Positions 34,351-43,092 of a stretch of DNA of 64,000 nt are shown here, piece after piece. The number at the start of each line of letters is the position of its first letter. Position 1 is the first letter of the stretch. The stretch spans positions 682,001 to 746,000 of the forward strand of contig CAVXRG010000010.1 in NCBI GenBank assembly GCA_963764195.1, written 5' to 3'. The position numbers and the translations under genes were made by a program. Source of the DNA: JBDSSS01 sp963764195. Lineage in GTDB: Bacteria; Actinomycetota; Actinomycetes; Actinomycetales; Dermatophilaceae. The notes beneath the pieces were generated by a model. It did not search any database. It was not told the origin of the DNA and saw nothing but the letters and a program-made list of their open reading frames with translations.

Positions 34351-36078
34351 ATGAGCACCTCGTTCCCCAGCGACCTCGAGATCGCGCATGCGGCCACCCT
34401 GCGGCCCATCGCACAGGTCGCCGAGGCGCTCGACATCCCCGACGAGCACCTCGAGCCCTACGGCCGTGACGTCGCCAAGGTGGATCTCGCGGTCCTCGAC
34501 CGCCCCCGCCGGCCGCAGCGGTCCGGTGGGCGCGCTGGCCGCTCAGCGGCATACGTCGTCGTCACGGCGATCACCCCCACGCCGCTCGGTGAGGGCAAGA
34601 CCACGACCGCGGTGGGGCTCGCCCAGGGACTCGGGCGGCTCGGCGAGCGCGCCGTCGTCGCGCTGCGCCAACCGTCGATGGGCCCGACGTTCGGCATCAA
34701 GGGCGGCGCGGCTGGGGGCGGTTACAGCCAGGTGCTGCCGATGGAGCGCCTCAACCTGCACCTCACCGGTGACTTCCATGCGGTGACCGCCGCCCACAAC
34801 CTGCTCGCCGCGATGGTCGACAACCACCTGCACCACCGAAACTCCCTCGACATCGACGCGCGCGGCGTGACCTGGCGGCGCGTCCTCGACGTCAACGACC
34901 GGTCTCTTCGCGACGTCGTCATCGGGCTCGGGGCCCGGCAGGACGGCGTGACGCGGGAGACCGGCTTCGACATCACGGCGGCGAGCGAGGTCATGGTGAT
35001 CCTCACCCTCGCGACCTCGCTCGGAGACTTGCGAAATCGACTGGGGCGCATCGTCATCGGGACGAACGCGAAGGGGCGGCCCGTCACGGCAGATGACCTG
35101 CACGCGGCCGGCGCGATGGCGGTGATCCTCCGGGATGCCTTGTCGCCCAATCTGCTCCAGACCCTGGAGGGTGGCCCGGCGATCGTGCACGGTGGTCCAT
35201 TCGGCAACATCGCCACCGGCACGTCCTCGGTCACGGCCGACCTCGTGGGGCTGCGCGGCAGCGACTACGTCATCACGGAAGCGGGCTTCGGCGCGGACAT
35301 GGGGGCCGAGCGCTTCTTCAACGTGAAGTGCCGCGTCAGCGGGCTCGTCCCCGACGTCGCGGTCGTCGTGGCCACGGTGCGCGCTCTCAAGGCCCACTCA
35401 GGCCGCTACTCGGTCAAGCCTGGGAAGCCACTGCCTGCGGGCCTGCTCGACGAGAACCCCGCCGACGTGGAGTCAGGAATTCCTAACCTGCGCAAGCACA
35501 TCGAGATTGTGCAGCGATTCGGGGTGACACCGGTCGTGGCGATCAACGCCTTCCCCGACGACCATGCGTCGGAGCATGCGGTGGTGCAGACGCTCTGCAC
35601 CGAGCTCGGGGTGCGGTGCGCCGTCACCCGGCACGTTGCCGAGGGTGGTGCGGGAGCCCTCGAGCTGTCGCGGATGGTCATGGACGCCGCCGACGAACCC
35701 TCGGACTTCGAGTTCCTCTACCCGCTCGACCTCCCGCTCGTCGACAAGATCGAGACGATCGCCCGGGAGATCTACGGCGCCGACGGGATCGACCTGTCCC
35801 CCGCCGCCGCGAAGGGCCTGCGCCGCTACGAGGAGCTTGGCCTCGGCGACCTGCCCGTCGTGATCGCCAAGACCCACCTCTCGATCTCGTCAGACCCGAC
35901 GCTGCGCGGCGCTCCGACCGGCTGGCGACTGCCGGTGCGGGAGGTGCGGGCTGCCGTCGGCGCCGGCTACGTCTACGCGATCTGCGGCGACATGCGCACG
36001 ATGCCCGGCCTGCCGACCTCGCCCAACGCAGAGCGGATCGACCTCGCGCCGGACGGCTCGATCACCGGCCTGTCCTGA
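34351..36078 (+). CDS. fhs: Formate--tetrahydrofolate ligase
   Basis: Makes 10-formyl-THF from formate, THF and ATP for one-carbon metabolism. 575 residues with P-loop TPLGEGKTT (77-85), QPSMGPTFGIKGGAAGGGY and the conserved EAGFGADMGAERF. Start ATG 34351. The middle third (about 35020-35540) contains more A/T-ending codons than its neighbours, for example around GGAATTCC, hinting at a different history. It stands between the helicase and the arsenic genes, convergent with arsR, and has no one-carbon partner nearby. Confidence 0.95.
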   Translation: MSTSFPSDLEIAHAATLRPIAQVAEALDIPDEHLEPYGRDVAKVDLAVLDRPRRPQRSGGRAGRSAAYVVVTAITPTPLGEGKTTTAVGLAQGLGRLGERAVVALRQPSMGPTFGIKGGAAGGGYSQVLPMERLNLHLTGDFHAVTAAHNLLAAMVDNHLHHRNSLDIDARGVTWRRVLDVNDRSLRDVVIGLGARQDGVTRETGFDITAASEVMVILTLATSLGDLRNRLGRIVIGTNAKGRPVTADDLHAAGAMAVILRDALSPNLLQTLEGGPAIVHGGPFGNIATGTSSVTADLVGLRGSDYVITEAGFGADMGAERFFNVKCRVSGLVPDVAVVVATVRALKAHSGRYSVKPGKPLPAGLLDENPADVESGIPNLRKHIEIVQRFGVTPVVAINAFPDDHASEHAVVQTLCTELGVRCAVTRHVAEGGAGALELSRMVMDAADEPSDFEFLYPLDLPLVDKIETIAREIYGADGIDLSPAAAKGLRRYEELGLGDLPVVIAKTHLSISSDPTLRGAPTGWRLPVREVRAAVGAGYVYAICGDMRTMPGLPTSPNAERIDLAPDGSITGLS

Positions 36079-36225
36079 GCCGCACGATCCCTGTGATGGT
36101 CGAGGTTGCACGGCCTGCTGGGACACGCCGCCGGGTAACGCGGTCGTGCTCCCATGCCGACGAGTTCGGCTGCCGGTGAGGTGCGTGATCGCCCAGATCT
36201 GCCGATGAGCACGCGTCGATCGCGC

Positions 36226-36579
36226 TCAGCCGAGGAAGACCCGGATCCCCTCGAGGGCCTTGGTGTCGAGGCGGAACCAGGCCCAGGTGCCCCGACGCTC
36301 ACGGGTGACGATGCCGGCATCGACGAGGGTCTTGAGGTGGTGGCTGACGGTGGGCTGTGACACCGGGACGGCCTCAGTCATGTCGCAGACGCAAGCCTCC
36401 TGGTTCGGGGAGGCGCTGATGATGCTGAGCAGCTGCAAGCGGACCGGGTCGGCGAGAGCTTTCAGCAGGCTTGCGCGTCGCTCGGCCTCTTCGCGCTCGA
36501 GGGCAACCACCGGGGGCGAGCCGCAGTCCGAAACCCGTGGCACTCGCTGAGGCGTCGTGCTCAGTGTCGTGATGCTCAC
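36226..36579 (-). CDS. arsR: ArsR family arsenite-responsive repressor
   Basis: A 117-residue winged-helix metalloregulator. Metal-sensing cysteines occur as CVC (63-65) at the start of the DNA-binding helix pair, matching the classic ELCVCDL site, with recognition helix SQPTVSHHLKTL. An extra Cys19 could complete a third thiol ligand. GTG 36579 is supported by GGGAGGTGA upstream; the longer frame to 36705 runs into the divergent promoter. It is divergent from acr3 and should release the shared promoter when arsenite binds. Confidence 0.93.
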   Translation of the reverse strand: MSITTLSTTPQRVPRVSDCGSPPVVALEREEAERRASLLKALADPVRLQLLSIISASPNQEACVCDMTEAVPVSQPTVSHHLKTLVDAGIVTRERRGTWAWFRLDTKALEGIRVFLG

Positions 36580-36622
36580 CTCGGTCACCTCCCGTTCACT
36601 TCCATAGACCAGTCTCAATGTT

Positions 36623-36671
36623 GACACATGTCGATGCAACTGCCAACGTTGGAGTATCGACCAGTGTCGAT
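36623..36671. promoter_or_regulatory. Candidate ArsR operators in the arsR-acr3 divergent region
   Basis: Two short inverted repeats, GACA-CA-TGTC at 36623-36632 and ATCGAC-CAGT-GTCGAT at 36656-36671, lie between the divergent arsR and acr3 starts. Both contain the GAC/GTC half-sites seen in ArsR-family operators. A TTGACA-like hexamer overlaps the first one. Binding is inferred from position and symmetry. Confidence 0.5.
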
Positions 36672-36707
36672 CCTGCACCAGACCAGGCCCAGCTTCGAAG
36701 GACATCG

Positions 36708-37871
36708 GTGAACAACGCGCCCAGCCCCAGCACCTCCACCGAGGCCCCGCCGCCCGCCCACGATCCGGTGGTGGCGAAGCTCTCGACTCTCGACCGGTTC
36801 CTGCCGGTCTGGATCGGTCTGGCCATGGTGGCCGGCCTGCTGTTGGGGCGGGTCATCCCCGGTCTCGGTAACGGCCTCGCGAAGGTGGAGGTCGACGGGG
36901 TCTCCCTCCCGATCGCCCTCGGACTGCTCGTCATGATGTATCCCGTCCTGGCCAAAGTCCGCTACGACCGGCTCGACTCGGTCACGGGCGACAAGCGACT
37001 CCTGGTCAGCTCCCTGTTCCTCAACTGGGTGCTCGGGCCGGCGCTGATGTTCGCGCTTGCGTGGATCTTCCTGCCCGACCTGCCGGCCTACCGCACGGGC
37101 CTGATCATCGTCGGACTCGCCCGGTGCATCGCCATGGTCATCATCTGGAACGACCTCGCCTGCGGTGACCGCGAGGCCGCCGCCGTGCTCGTCGCGCTCA
37201 ACTCGATCTTCCAGGTCATCGCCTTCGCCGGGCTCGGCTGGTTCTACCTCTCCGTGCTGCCCGGCTGGCTGGGCCTGACCCAGACCGGCATCGATGCCTC
37301 GACGTGGGACATCGCCCGCTCCGTCCTCATCTTCCTCGGCATCCCGCTGCTGGCCGGGTTCCTGTCGCGCCGGATCGGCGAGAGGCGGCGCGGGCGGACC
37401 TGGTACGAGAAGACATTCATCCCCCGCATCGGACCCTGGGCGCTCTACGGCCTGCTCTTCACCATCGTCATCCTCTTCGCCCTGCAGGGCGACGCCATCA
37501 CCTCACGACCCCTCGACGTCGTGCGCATCGCGCTGCCACTCCTCGTCTACTTCGCCGTGATGTGGGGCGGCGGGTTCGGACTCGGCGCAAGCCTCCGTCT
37601 GGGCTACGAGCGCACCACGACCCTCGCCTTCACCGCAGCGGGCAACAACTTCGAGCTCGCCATTGCCGTCGCCATCGCCACCTTCGGCGCCGCCTCCGGG
37701 CAGGCCCTCGCCGGCGTCGTCGGCCCGCTCATCGAGGTCCCCGCCCTCGTCGCACTCGTCTACGTCAGTCTTGCCCTGCGCAAGCGCTTCCGTTCCGCCC
37801 CCGGTAGCCCGGGGGCACCCCTCACCTCGCGAGCAACCGCCAACCCCGCCAAGGGGACCCGCAATGCCTGA
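36708..37871 (+). CDS. ACR3 family arsenite efflux permease
   Basis: A 387-residue membrane carrier with about ten membrane segments that exports arsenite. The key Cys140 lies in LARCIAMVIIWNDLA, the family signature, and GNNFELAIAVAI contains the conserved Glu. The N-terminal 25 residues are Pro/Ser-rich. GTG 36708 is preferred because AAGGA lies just upstream; the longer ATG at 36618 would start inside the operator region. It overlaps arsD by eight bases, and the operon reads acr3-arsD-arsA-arsC-arsC. Confidence 0.94.
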   Translation: MNNAPSPSTSTEAPPPAHDPVVAKLSTLDRFLPVWIGLAMVAGLLLGRVIPGLGNGLAKVEVDGVSLPIALGLLVMMYPVLAKVRYDRLDSVTGDKRLLVSSLFLNWVLGPALMFALAWIFLPDLPAYRTGLIIVGLARCIAMVIIWNDLACGDREAAAVLVALNSIFQVIAFAGLGWFYLSVLPGWLGLTQTGIDASTWDIARSVLIFLGIPLLAGFLSRRIGERRRGRTWYEKTFIPRIGPWALYGLLFTIVILFALQGDAITSRPLDVVRIALPLLVYFAVMWGGGFGLGASLRLGYERTTTLAFTAAGNNFELAIAVAIATFGAASGQALAGVVGPLIEVPALVALVYVSLALRKRFRSAPGSPGAPLTSRATANPAKGTRNA

Positions 37872-38292
37872 GATCCACGTCTACGAGCCCGCGCTCTGCT
37901 GCAACACCGGCGTGTGTGGACCCGAGCTCGACGAACGCCTCGTCGTGTTCACCGCCGACCTGGCGCACGTCAACGGGGCGGGCGGCCAGGTGCAGCGCCA
38001 CAACCTGGCCAACGACCCGCAGGCCTTCGTCACCAACGACGCCGTACGGGACTTCCTCCACCTCGCAGGATCGGCGGGCCTCCCGCTGACGACGGTCGAC
38101 GGCGTGACCGTGCTGACCGGCGCCTACCCGACCCGGGAGCAGCTGACCCGGTACTCAGCGCTCGCCGAGTCTGCGCAGGACGCACCCTCGGACCGCCCTC
38201 TGTTGGCCATGGCCCAAACAGCCCCGGACTCCGGCTGTTGCGCTCCCGAGGCTTCCACGGGTTCGCCCACCCCTTCGACGGGCTGCTGCTGA
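37864..38292 (+). CDS. arsD: Arsenite metallochaperone ArsD
   Basis: Binds As(III) and passes it to the ArsA ATPase. 142 residues with the essential site CCNTGVCG (Cys12, Cys13, Cys18) and further C-terminal pairs SGCC and TGCC, as in the longer ArsD proteins. It is followed at once by arsA (TGATG, one-base overlap). The thioredoxin-like fold is implied by the family. Confidence 0.94.
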   Translation: MPEIHVYEPALCCNTGVCGPELDERLVVFTADLAHVNGAGGQVQRHNLANDPQAFVTNDAVRDFLHLAGSAGLPLTTVDGVTVLTGAYPTREQLTRYSALAESAQDAPSDRPLLAMAQTAPDSGCCAPEASTGSPTPSTGCC

Positions 38293-40101
38293 TGCTCTCC
38301 CTGCCCTTCCTCGACGCTCCGCCCCGGTTCCTGTTCTTCACCGGCAAGGGCGGCGTCGGCAAGACCTCGCTGGCCTGCGCCACGGCCGTGCACTTGGTAG
38401 GGCAGGGCAAGCGGGTACTGCTGACGAGCACCGACCCGGCGTCGAACGTCGGACAGGTGTTCAACGCCACCGTGGGCAACGTGGTCACCCCGGTACCGGG
38501 TATCCCGGGTCTGGACGCCCTGGAGATCGACCCGCAGCAGGCAGCCGACGCCTACCGGGCCGCGATCATCGACCCGGTGCGCGACCTCCTGCCGGCCGCC
38601 GAGATCTCCGCGATGACCGAGCAGCTCTCCGGAGCCTGCACGACCGAGATCGCCTCCTTCAACGAGTTCACCTCCCTGCTCGCCGACGAGACCGCCACGG
38701 CCGCCTACGACCACATCCTCTTCGACACCGCCCCCACCGGACACACCGTCCGACTGCTCCAGCTCCCGGGAGAGTGGACCACCTACCTGTCCGACGGCAA
38801 GGGCGACGTGTCATGCCTGGGACCCGTTGCGGGCCTCGACCGGCTGCGGCACGACTACGCCGGCGCACTGGCCGCGCTGACCGACCCCACGACGTACGCG
38901 CCTCGTCCTCGTGACGCGCCCGCAACGCTCCTCCATCCGGGAGGCCGCACGCACCTTCGGCGAGCTGCGCGAGCTGGGCATGACGAACGCCCACCTCGTC
39001 GTCAACGGCGTCATGCCCCAGGACGCGGACGCGGCCGCCGACGCCGCGGACGACGTCCTCGTAGACGCGGTGACCGGGCGCGAGAGGGAGGCGCTGGACG
39101 CCATCCCCGCCGACCTTGCCGCGCTGCCCCGGACGACGATTCCGTTGCTCGCGTTCAACACGGTCGGCGTCCCCTCGCTCCGCGCTCTGCTTGACCCCGA
39201 CGCGACACCGGCCGCTCCAGCCAGCGACGAGATCGCCTCTCTGCCAGACGGTTTGACCAGCCTTCGTGACCTCGTCGACGACCTCGAGGCGGACGGCCAC
39301 GGCCTGGTCATGTGCATGGGCAAGGGCGGGGTCGGCAAGACCACCGTCGCCGCCGCAGTCGCCCTCGAGCTCGCCTCCCGCGGCCACGAGGTGCTGCTCA
39401 CGACCACCGACCCGGCCGCCCACCTGACCGAGACGTTGCAGGCAGAGGTGGAGCACCTCACTGTCGAGCGGATCGACCCGGAACAAGCCATCATCGAGTA
39501 CCGCGAACGAGTCATGGCGGGCAAGGGCAACGCGCTCGACGACGCCGGCCGCGCCGTCCTCGCCGAGGACCTGAAGTCGCCGTGCACCGACGAGGTCGCC
39601 GTCTTCCAGCAGTTCTCCCACGTGGTCTTCCGGGCCCGCAAGCAGTTCGTCGTGCTCGACACCGCGCCGACCGGCCACACCCTCCTCCTGCTCGACGCGA
39701 CCGGCTCCTACCACCGCGAGATCACCCGCCAGATGAGCGAGGGCACCCGCTTCGTCACCCCGCTGATGCGCCTGCAGGACCAGAGCCAGACCAAGGTCGT
39801 CATCGTCACCCTCCCCGAGACCACGCCAGTGCTCGAGGCCCAGGAGCTCCAGGACGACCTCGCCCGCGCCGGCATCACCCCGTGGGCCTGGGTCGTCAAT
39901 GCCAGCCTCACCGCCTCGGCGCCCACCTCGTCGTTCCTGCGGGCCCGAGCCCACGCCGAAGCCGACCCGCTCGCTCGCGTGAACGAGCTCTGCCGACGCG
40001 TGGCCGTGCTGCCGCTGATGGCCCACGAACCGGTCGGCACCGTCGCACTTTCAGAGCTGACCCGACCTGCCATGGAAGGAACCCTGACCGATGCGCACTG
40101 A
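38292..40101 (+). pseudogene. arsA: ArsA arsenite-transport ATPase, interrupted by a +1 frameshift
   Basis: Two-domain ATPase that energises arsenite export. Frame one runs from ATG 38292 through P-loop TGKGGVGKTS, GACTTEIASF and SCLGP to ALTDPTT. A single extra T at 38895 then shifts the frame, and similarity resumes in the next frame as TRLVLVTRPQRSS. Removing that base would give a 602-residue protein collinear with classical ArsA. The second half has P-loop MGKGGVGKTT and SPCTDEVAVF, so all three metal-site Cys positions survive. If the base is real, the product ends as an out-of-frame A1 domain at 39194, unless an internal start (38911) makes a separate A2 half. A sequencing error is possible. 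Overlaps arsC by 11 bases. Confidence 0.88.
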
Positions 40102-40717
40102 CAGGGATGCGGGCTCGCCCGACTACGACCGGATCATCGAGGACCTGACGTACAAGTACGACGGCGTCTTCTCCAAGGAGTCCGTCGCGCAGGCCGTAGC
40201 CGAAGCACGCGCCGCCCTCGAGCCCGTCTCGAAAATCCCCACCTACCTGCCGATCCTCACCGCCAGGTACGCCACCCAGCAGCTGACCGCCGCCGCGCAG
40301 GCCGAAGGCCGGATCACGAAGCAGGTGCCCGAGCTGCTTTTCATCTGCGTCCACAACGCCGGCCGCTCCCAGATCGCCGCCGCGCTGGCCCAGCACCTGT
40401 CCGGCGGCCGGGTCCACGTCCGCTCCGCCGGCTCCGCCCCGGTCGACGAGGTCAACGCCACCGCGATCGCCGTCCTCAAGGAACGCGGCATCGACCTCGC
40501 CGAGGCCTACCCCAAGCCGCTGACCAACGACGTGGTGCGTGCCGCCGACGTCGTCATCACGATGGGCTGCGGCGACGCCTGCCCCATCCTGCCGGGCAAG
40601 CGGTACGAGGACTGGGACGTCGCCGACCCCGCCGGCCAGCCCCTCGAAACCGTCCGCGACATCCGCGACGACATCCAGGGCCGCGTCACCCGACTGCTCC
40701 GCGACCTCGGAATCTGA
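40091..40717 (+). CDS. arsC: Arsenate reductase, LMW-phosphatase type with N-terminal helical domain
   Basis: A 208-residue reductase of the actinobacterial mycothiol-linked class (ArsC1-prime type). An N-terminal three-helix domain (about 1-78) precedes the low-molecular-weight phosphatase fold. The latter has the CX5R loop CVHNAGRS (Cys86, Arg92), DPAG-type general acid region and Cys160/Cys164 in MGCGDACP. It reduces arsenate to arsenite for export by ACR3, using mycothiol/mycoredoxin in relatives. It starts inside the end of arsA. Confidence 0.9.
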   Translation: MRTDRDAGSPDYDRIIEDLTYKYDGVFSKESVAQAVAEARAALEPVSKIPTYLPILTARYATQQLTAAAQAEGRITKQVPELLFICVHNAGRSQIAAALAQHLSGGRVHVRSAGSAPVDEVNATAIAVLKERGIDLAEAYPKPLTNDVVRAADVVITMGCGDACPILPGKRYEDWDVADPAGQPLETVRDIRDDIQGRVTRLLRDLGI

Positions 40718-40779
40718 CCTAGCGACGCCGCCTCACCCGCGTCTGCGTGACCCCCCAACCAGAAGCAAGGAGCCACCCC

Positions 40780-41205
40780 ATGAGCAACCAGGCCGACAAG
40801 CCCTCCGTCCTGTTCGTCTGCATCCACAACGCCGGCCGCTCCCAGATGGCAGCCGCCTACCTCGCCCACCTCTCCGGCGGCGCCGTAGAGGTGCGCTCGG
40901 CCGGGTCCGCCCCCGCCGACCAGGTCAACCCGTCCGCCGTCGCCGCCATGGCCGAGGAGGGCATCGACATCACGGCCGAGACTCCCAAGATCCTGACCAC
41001 CGAGGCGGTCAAGGAGTCCGACGTCGTCATCACCATGGGGTGCGGCGACACCTGCCCCATCTTCCCCGGCAAGCGCTACGAGGACTGGGACCTCGCCGAC
41101 CCCGCCGGCAAGGGGGTCGAGGCGGTGCGCCCCATCCGCGACGAGATCCGGCAGCGCATCCTGGGCCTGCTCGAGTTCCTCGAGGTCACACCGGTCTCTG
41201 CCTGA
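40780..41205 (+). CDS. arsC: Arsenate reductase, short LMW-phosphatase type
   Basis: A 141-residue arsenate reductase with the CX5R loop CIHNAGRS and MGCGDTCPIFPGKRYEDW, which closely matches the catalytic domain of the preceding gene but lacks its N-terminal helices. The two therefore look like paralogues from tandem duplication followed by domain gain or loss, or two recruited types. AAGGAG upstream supports ATG 40780. It is the last intact gene of the operon. Confidence 0.92.
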   Translation: MSNQADKPSVLFVCIHNAGRSQMAAAYLAHLSGGAVEVRSAGSAPADQVNPSAVAAMAEEGIDITAETPKILTTEAVKESDVVITMGCGDTCPIFPGKRYEDWDLADPAGKGVEAVRPIRDEIRQRILGLLEFLEVTPVSA

Positions 41206-41292
41206 GCGCGGCCTCGCCGCAGAACGCGCAGACTTACAGACCCACTGACCGCATCGGCTACGCGACAGAGACGCCGCATCACTGACACCACC

Positions 41293-41406
41293 GACGTCCG
41301 CAACGTCATCATCATCGGCTCGGATCCGGCCGGCTACACGGCCGCCGTCTACGCCGCCCGGGCCAACCTGGCTCAGAACTTCTGCAGACCCGTGGTCCGC
41401 GTGTAG
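41293..41406 (+). pseudogene. trxB: Thioredoxin reductase fragment (N-terminal FAD-binding stump)
   Basis: The frame reads DVRNVIIIGSDPAGYTAAVY then AARANL, unmistakably the N-terminal dinucleotide-binding motif of TrxB, for about 26 residues. The sequence then diverges and stops at TAG 41404-41406. The motif GSGPAG has become GSDPAG. No start codon or ribosome binding site is obvious. TrxB genes often end actinobacterial ars operons, so this is a remnant cut near 41370, probably by the event that fixed the downstream edge of the island. Confidence 0.82.
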
Positions 41407-41451
41407 CGTTCGACGCGTGTCCAGTAGTGGCCTTCTGCGAACGGACCCGAC

Positions 41452-41889
41452 GTGACGCGGGAGCGCCAGGAATTGAGCCGCCGAGGTCGGTGGATCCTCG
41501 CCTGGTCCATCCGTGCGGCTCTGCTGGCCATCGCCGCTGCCGCAGCGGTCGTTGCGTACAGCATCCTCGAGTCCGTCTGGATGGCAGTCGCCGTCGGCTG
41601 CTTCACGGCGCTGAACGTGTGGTCGATCTACCTCGTCATGAAGTACCGGGCGCCAGGTCCGGCAGGGATACCGCCCGACGGGTCCGACACACGGCCGGGC
41701 GCCTCAGAGCCGGATGAGCAGGTGGCCAGGCGAGCGGCCTACCAGAAGGTCGTACGTGACCTGTTTCCGTTGGCCAGCCGGCCCGACCTCCTGTCCAAGC
41801 CATTCGCCGGGGCGGGCGGGGCTTGGCGTCGCAGTGGGCGCCACCCGTCACGTGCCCCGGACGTGGAAGAGAAGCCGACGAGCCCCTGA
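41452..41889 (+). CDS. Hypothetical small membrane protein
   Basis: A 145-residue ORF with GTG start, a basic N-terminus and two likely membrane segments (about 16-38 and 41-63), followed by a polar tail. I do not recognise a family. The last 25 residues have shadow-like composition, so the native C-terminus may have been lost or shifted. It lies in the decayed zone after the trxB stump; no good Shine-Dalgarno. Confidence 0.45.
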   Translation: MTRERQELSRRGRWILAWSIRAALLAIAAAAAVVAYSILESVWMAVAVGCFTALNVWSIYLVMKYRAPGPAGIPPDGSDTRPGASEPDEQVARRAAYQKVVRDLFPLASRPDLLSKPFAGAGGAWRRSGRHPSRAPDVEEKPTSP

Positions 41890-41994
41890 GCGCCGTGAGA
41901 CTGTCACCGCGGCACGCCTGAGCAATGATGTTTCGGGCAACACCTGCTCCTTCCAGGTGGTCACGCCCGTCAGGTCAGTCTGCCGGGGCCGTCG

Positions 41995-42369
41995 TCAGCT
42001 CTTCGGGTCGGCGACGTTCCAGTCAGGAGAATCCAGGGCTGCATCGCCGACCTCACCGAGGAGGCCGACCGTGATCGTCGTGGAGCCGTTCGCCGGCGAT
42101 GTCACGGTCACCTCGAGTCCTGCGGAGTTGGCCCCGACTCCGGTCTCGATCACCACCTTCTCGACCGTCAGCTGGCCCGTGGGAAGGGACGCGACGAGGC
42201 TCTTCGTAGCCCTCGAGGCATTCGCGGTGGACGGCGAGGCCAACCCTTCCAGGGCGGCGGCATCCCGCACCACCAGCGCTGAAGTGAGCGCGTCAGAGAC
42301 CGCCAGGGCCGTTGGGGGGTATCGAGGTCCCGAGAAGCCTCTTGCCCTGACCGGTCGTCGGTGCCTCAC
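41995..42369 (-). CDS. Hypothetical protein, possibly a truncated gene
   Basis: The minus frame encodes 124 residues. The last 100 look genuine, with an Ala/Ser-rich segment (LAVSDALTSALVVRDAAALE) followed by alternating beta-type sequence (LTVEKVVIETGV, STTITVGLLGEV). The first 20 residues are Arg/Pro-rich and unlike the rest, so the real N-terminus is probably missing. No family recognised. Confidence 0.4.
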   Translation of the reverse strand: MRHRRPVRARGFSGPRYPPTALAVSDALTSALVVRDAAALEGLASPSTANASRATKSLVASLPTGQLTVEKVVIETGVGANSAGLEVTVTSPANGSTTITVGLLGEVGDAALDSPDWNVADPKS

Positions 42370-42462
42370 CCCGGCCGGGACACCCCCGAGGGACGGCCTT
42401 CATGACGCCCCGCGCCCGCCGCGACGGGCCGCTCCAGCCGAACGGGTGGCTGGGGGCGGTGC

Positions 42463-42639
42463 TCAGCGCTTTCGCCGTTTCCACCAGTCAGACAAAGACG
42501 TGAAAGCCTTGACCACCCACGTGAGGTCCCCGCCACCGCTGAGGGACTGGCTACCGAGGAAGTCAGCGTTGGGGTCGGACCGAGCGCGACCGTACTCGGC
42601 GTTGCTCTGTCCGGGGAGACGCTTCTCTGATCCGGCCAT
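42463..42639 (-). CDS. Small hypothetical protein (58 residues)
   Basis: ATG 42639 is preceded by AAGGGAA at good spacing. The product begins MAGSEKRLPGQSNAEYGRAR and ends in SDWWKRRKR, a Trp-rich basic tail that might touch the membrane. Composition is not that of a shadow frame. Unrecognised; next to the possibly truncated gene at 41995-42369 on the same strand. Confidence 0.45.
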   Translation of the reverse strand: MAGSEKRLPGQSNAEYGRARSDPNADFLGSQSLSGGGDLTWVVKAFTSLSDWWKRRKR

Positions 42640-43092
42640 GGCGTTCCCTTCGTCGCGTGCCCCGACGATACTGCGCTGGGTGCCACCAGGAGGCGGTTGA
42701 GCCGCTGCAAGTGGGCGGTCTGCGTTGGCGGGTGAGTCCAGCCCGTATGCCGTGTCGTCGTCCCCTGAACGCGGACGGCCGAATCACGTCGCCATGGAGC
42801 GCCGTCCAGAGCAGTGCTGAACGCCGAGTCGACCGCGCTCACGATCGATCGCATCATCAGGCGACCGACACTGCGACGGACAGGACGCCGGTTTCCAGAG
42901 CCGCAGGTGGATGCGGAGGGGTGCGTCGAGCGGGCGCCATCTGACAAGCCGGTGACTGGCGCACGCCCCACGGAGGCCCGAGCGGACCTGTTCGGCCCGC
43001 GGTCGTGCCGCGCCGTCGGTCGTCGCCGGCAGGAGCTGCACACGACGAAAACTCCTCGGTGTGAACGTCAGGGCGGACGTAGTGTTCTGGAC
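42640..43092. other. 453-bp stretch without a supported gene
   Basis: Every frame here has shadow-type Arg/Pro/Ser-rich composition and none has a convincing start. One copy of the GTATGCCG octamer lies at 42745-42752, the first after an 8-kb gap. It probably contains promoters for the flanking small ORF and the acetyltransferase, plus decayed sequence from the island edge. Confidence 0.5.

Noticed and set aside
38911..40101. An independent short ArsA gene starting at 38911
   Set aside because: The sequence before 38911 in the other frame is collinear with the first half of classical ArsA and the join is exact, so one frameshifted gene is the simpler reading.
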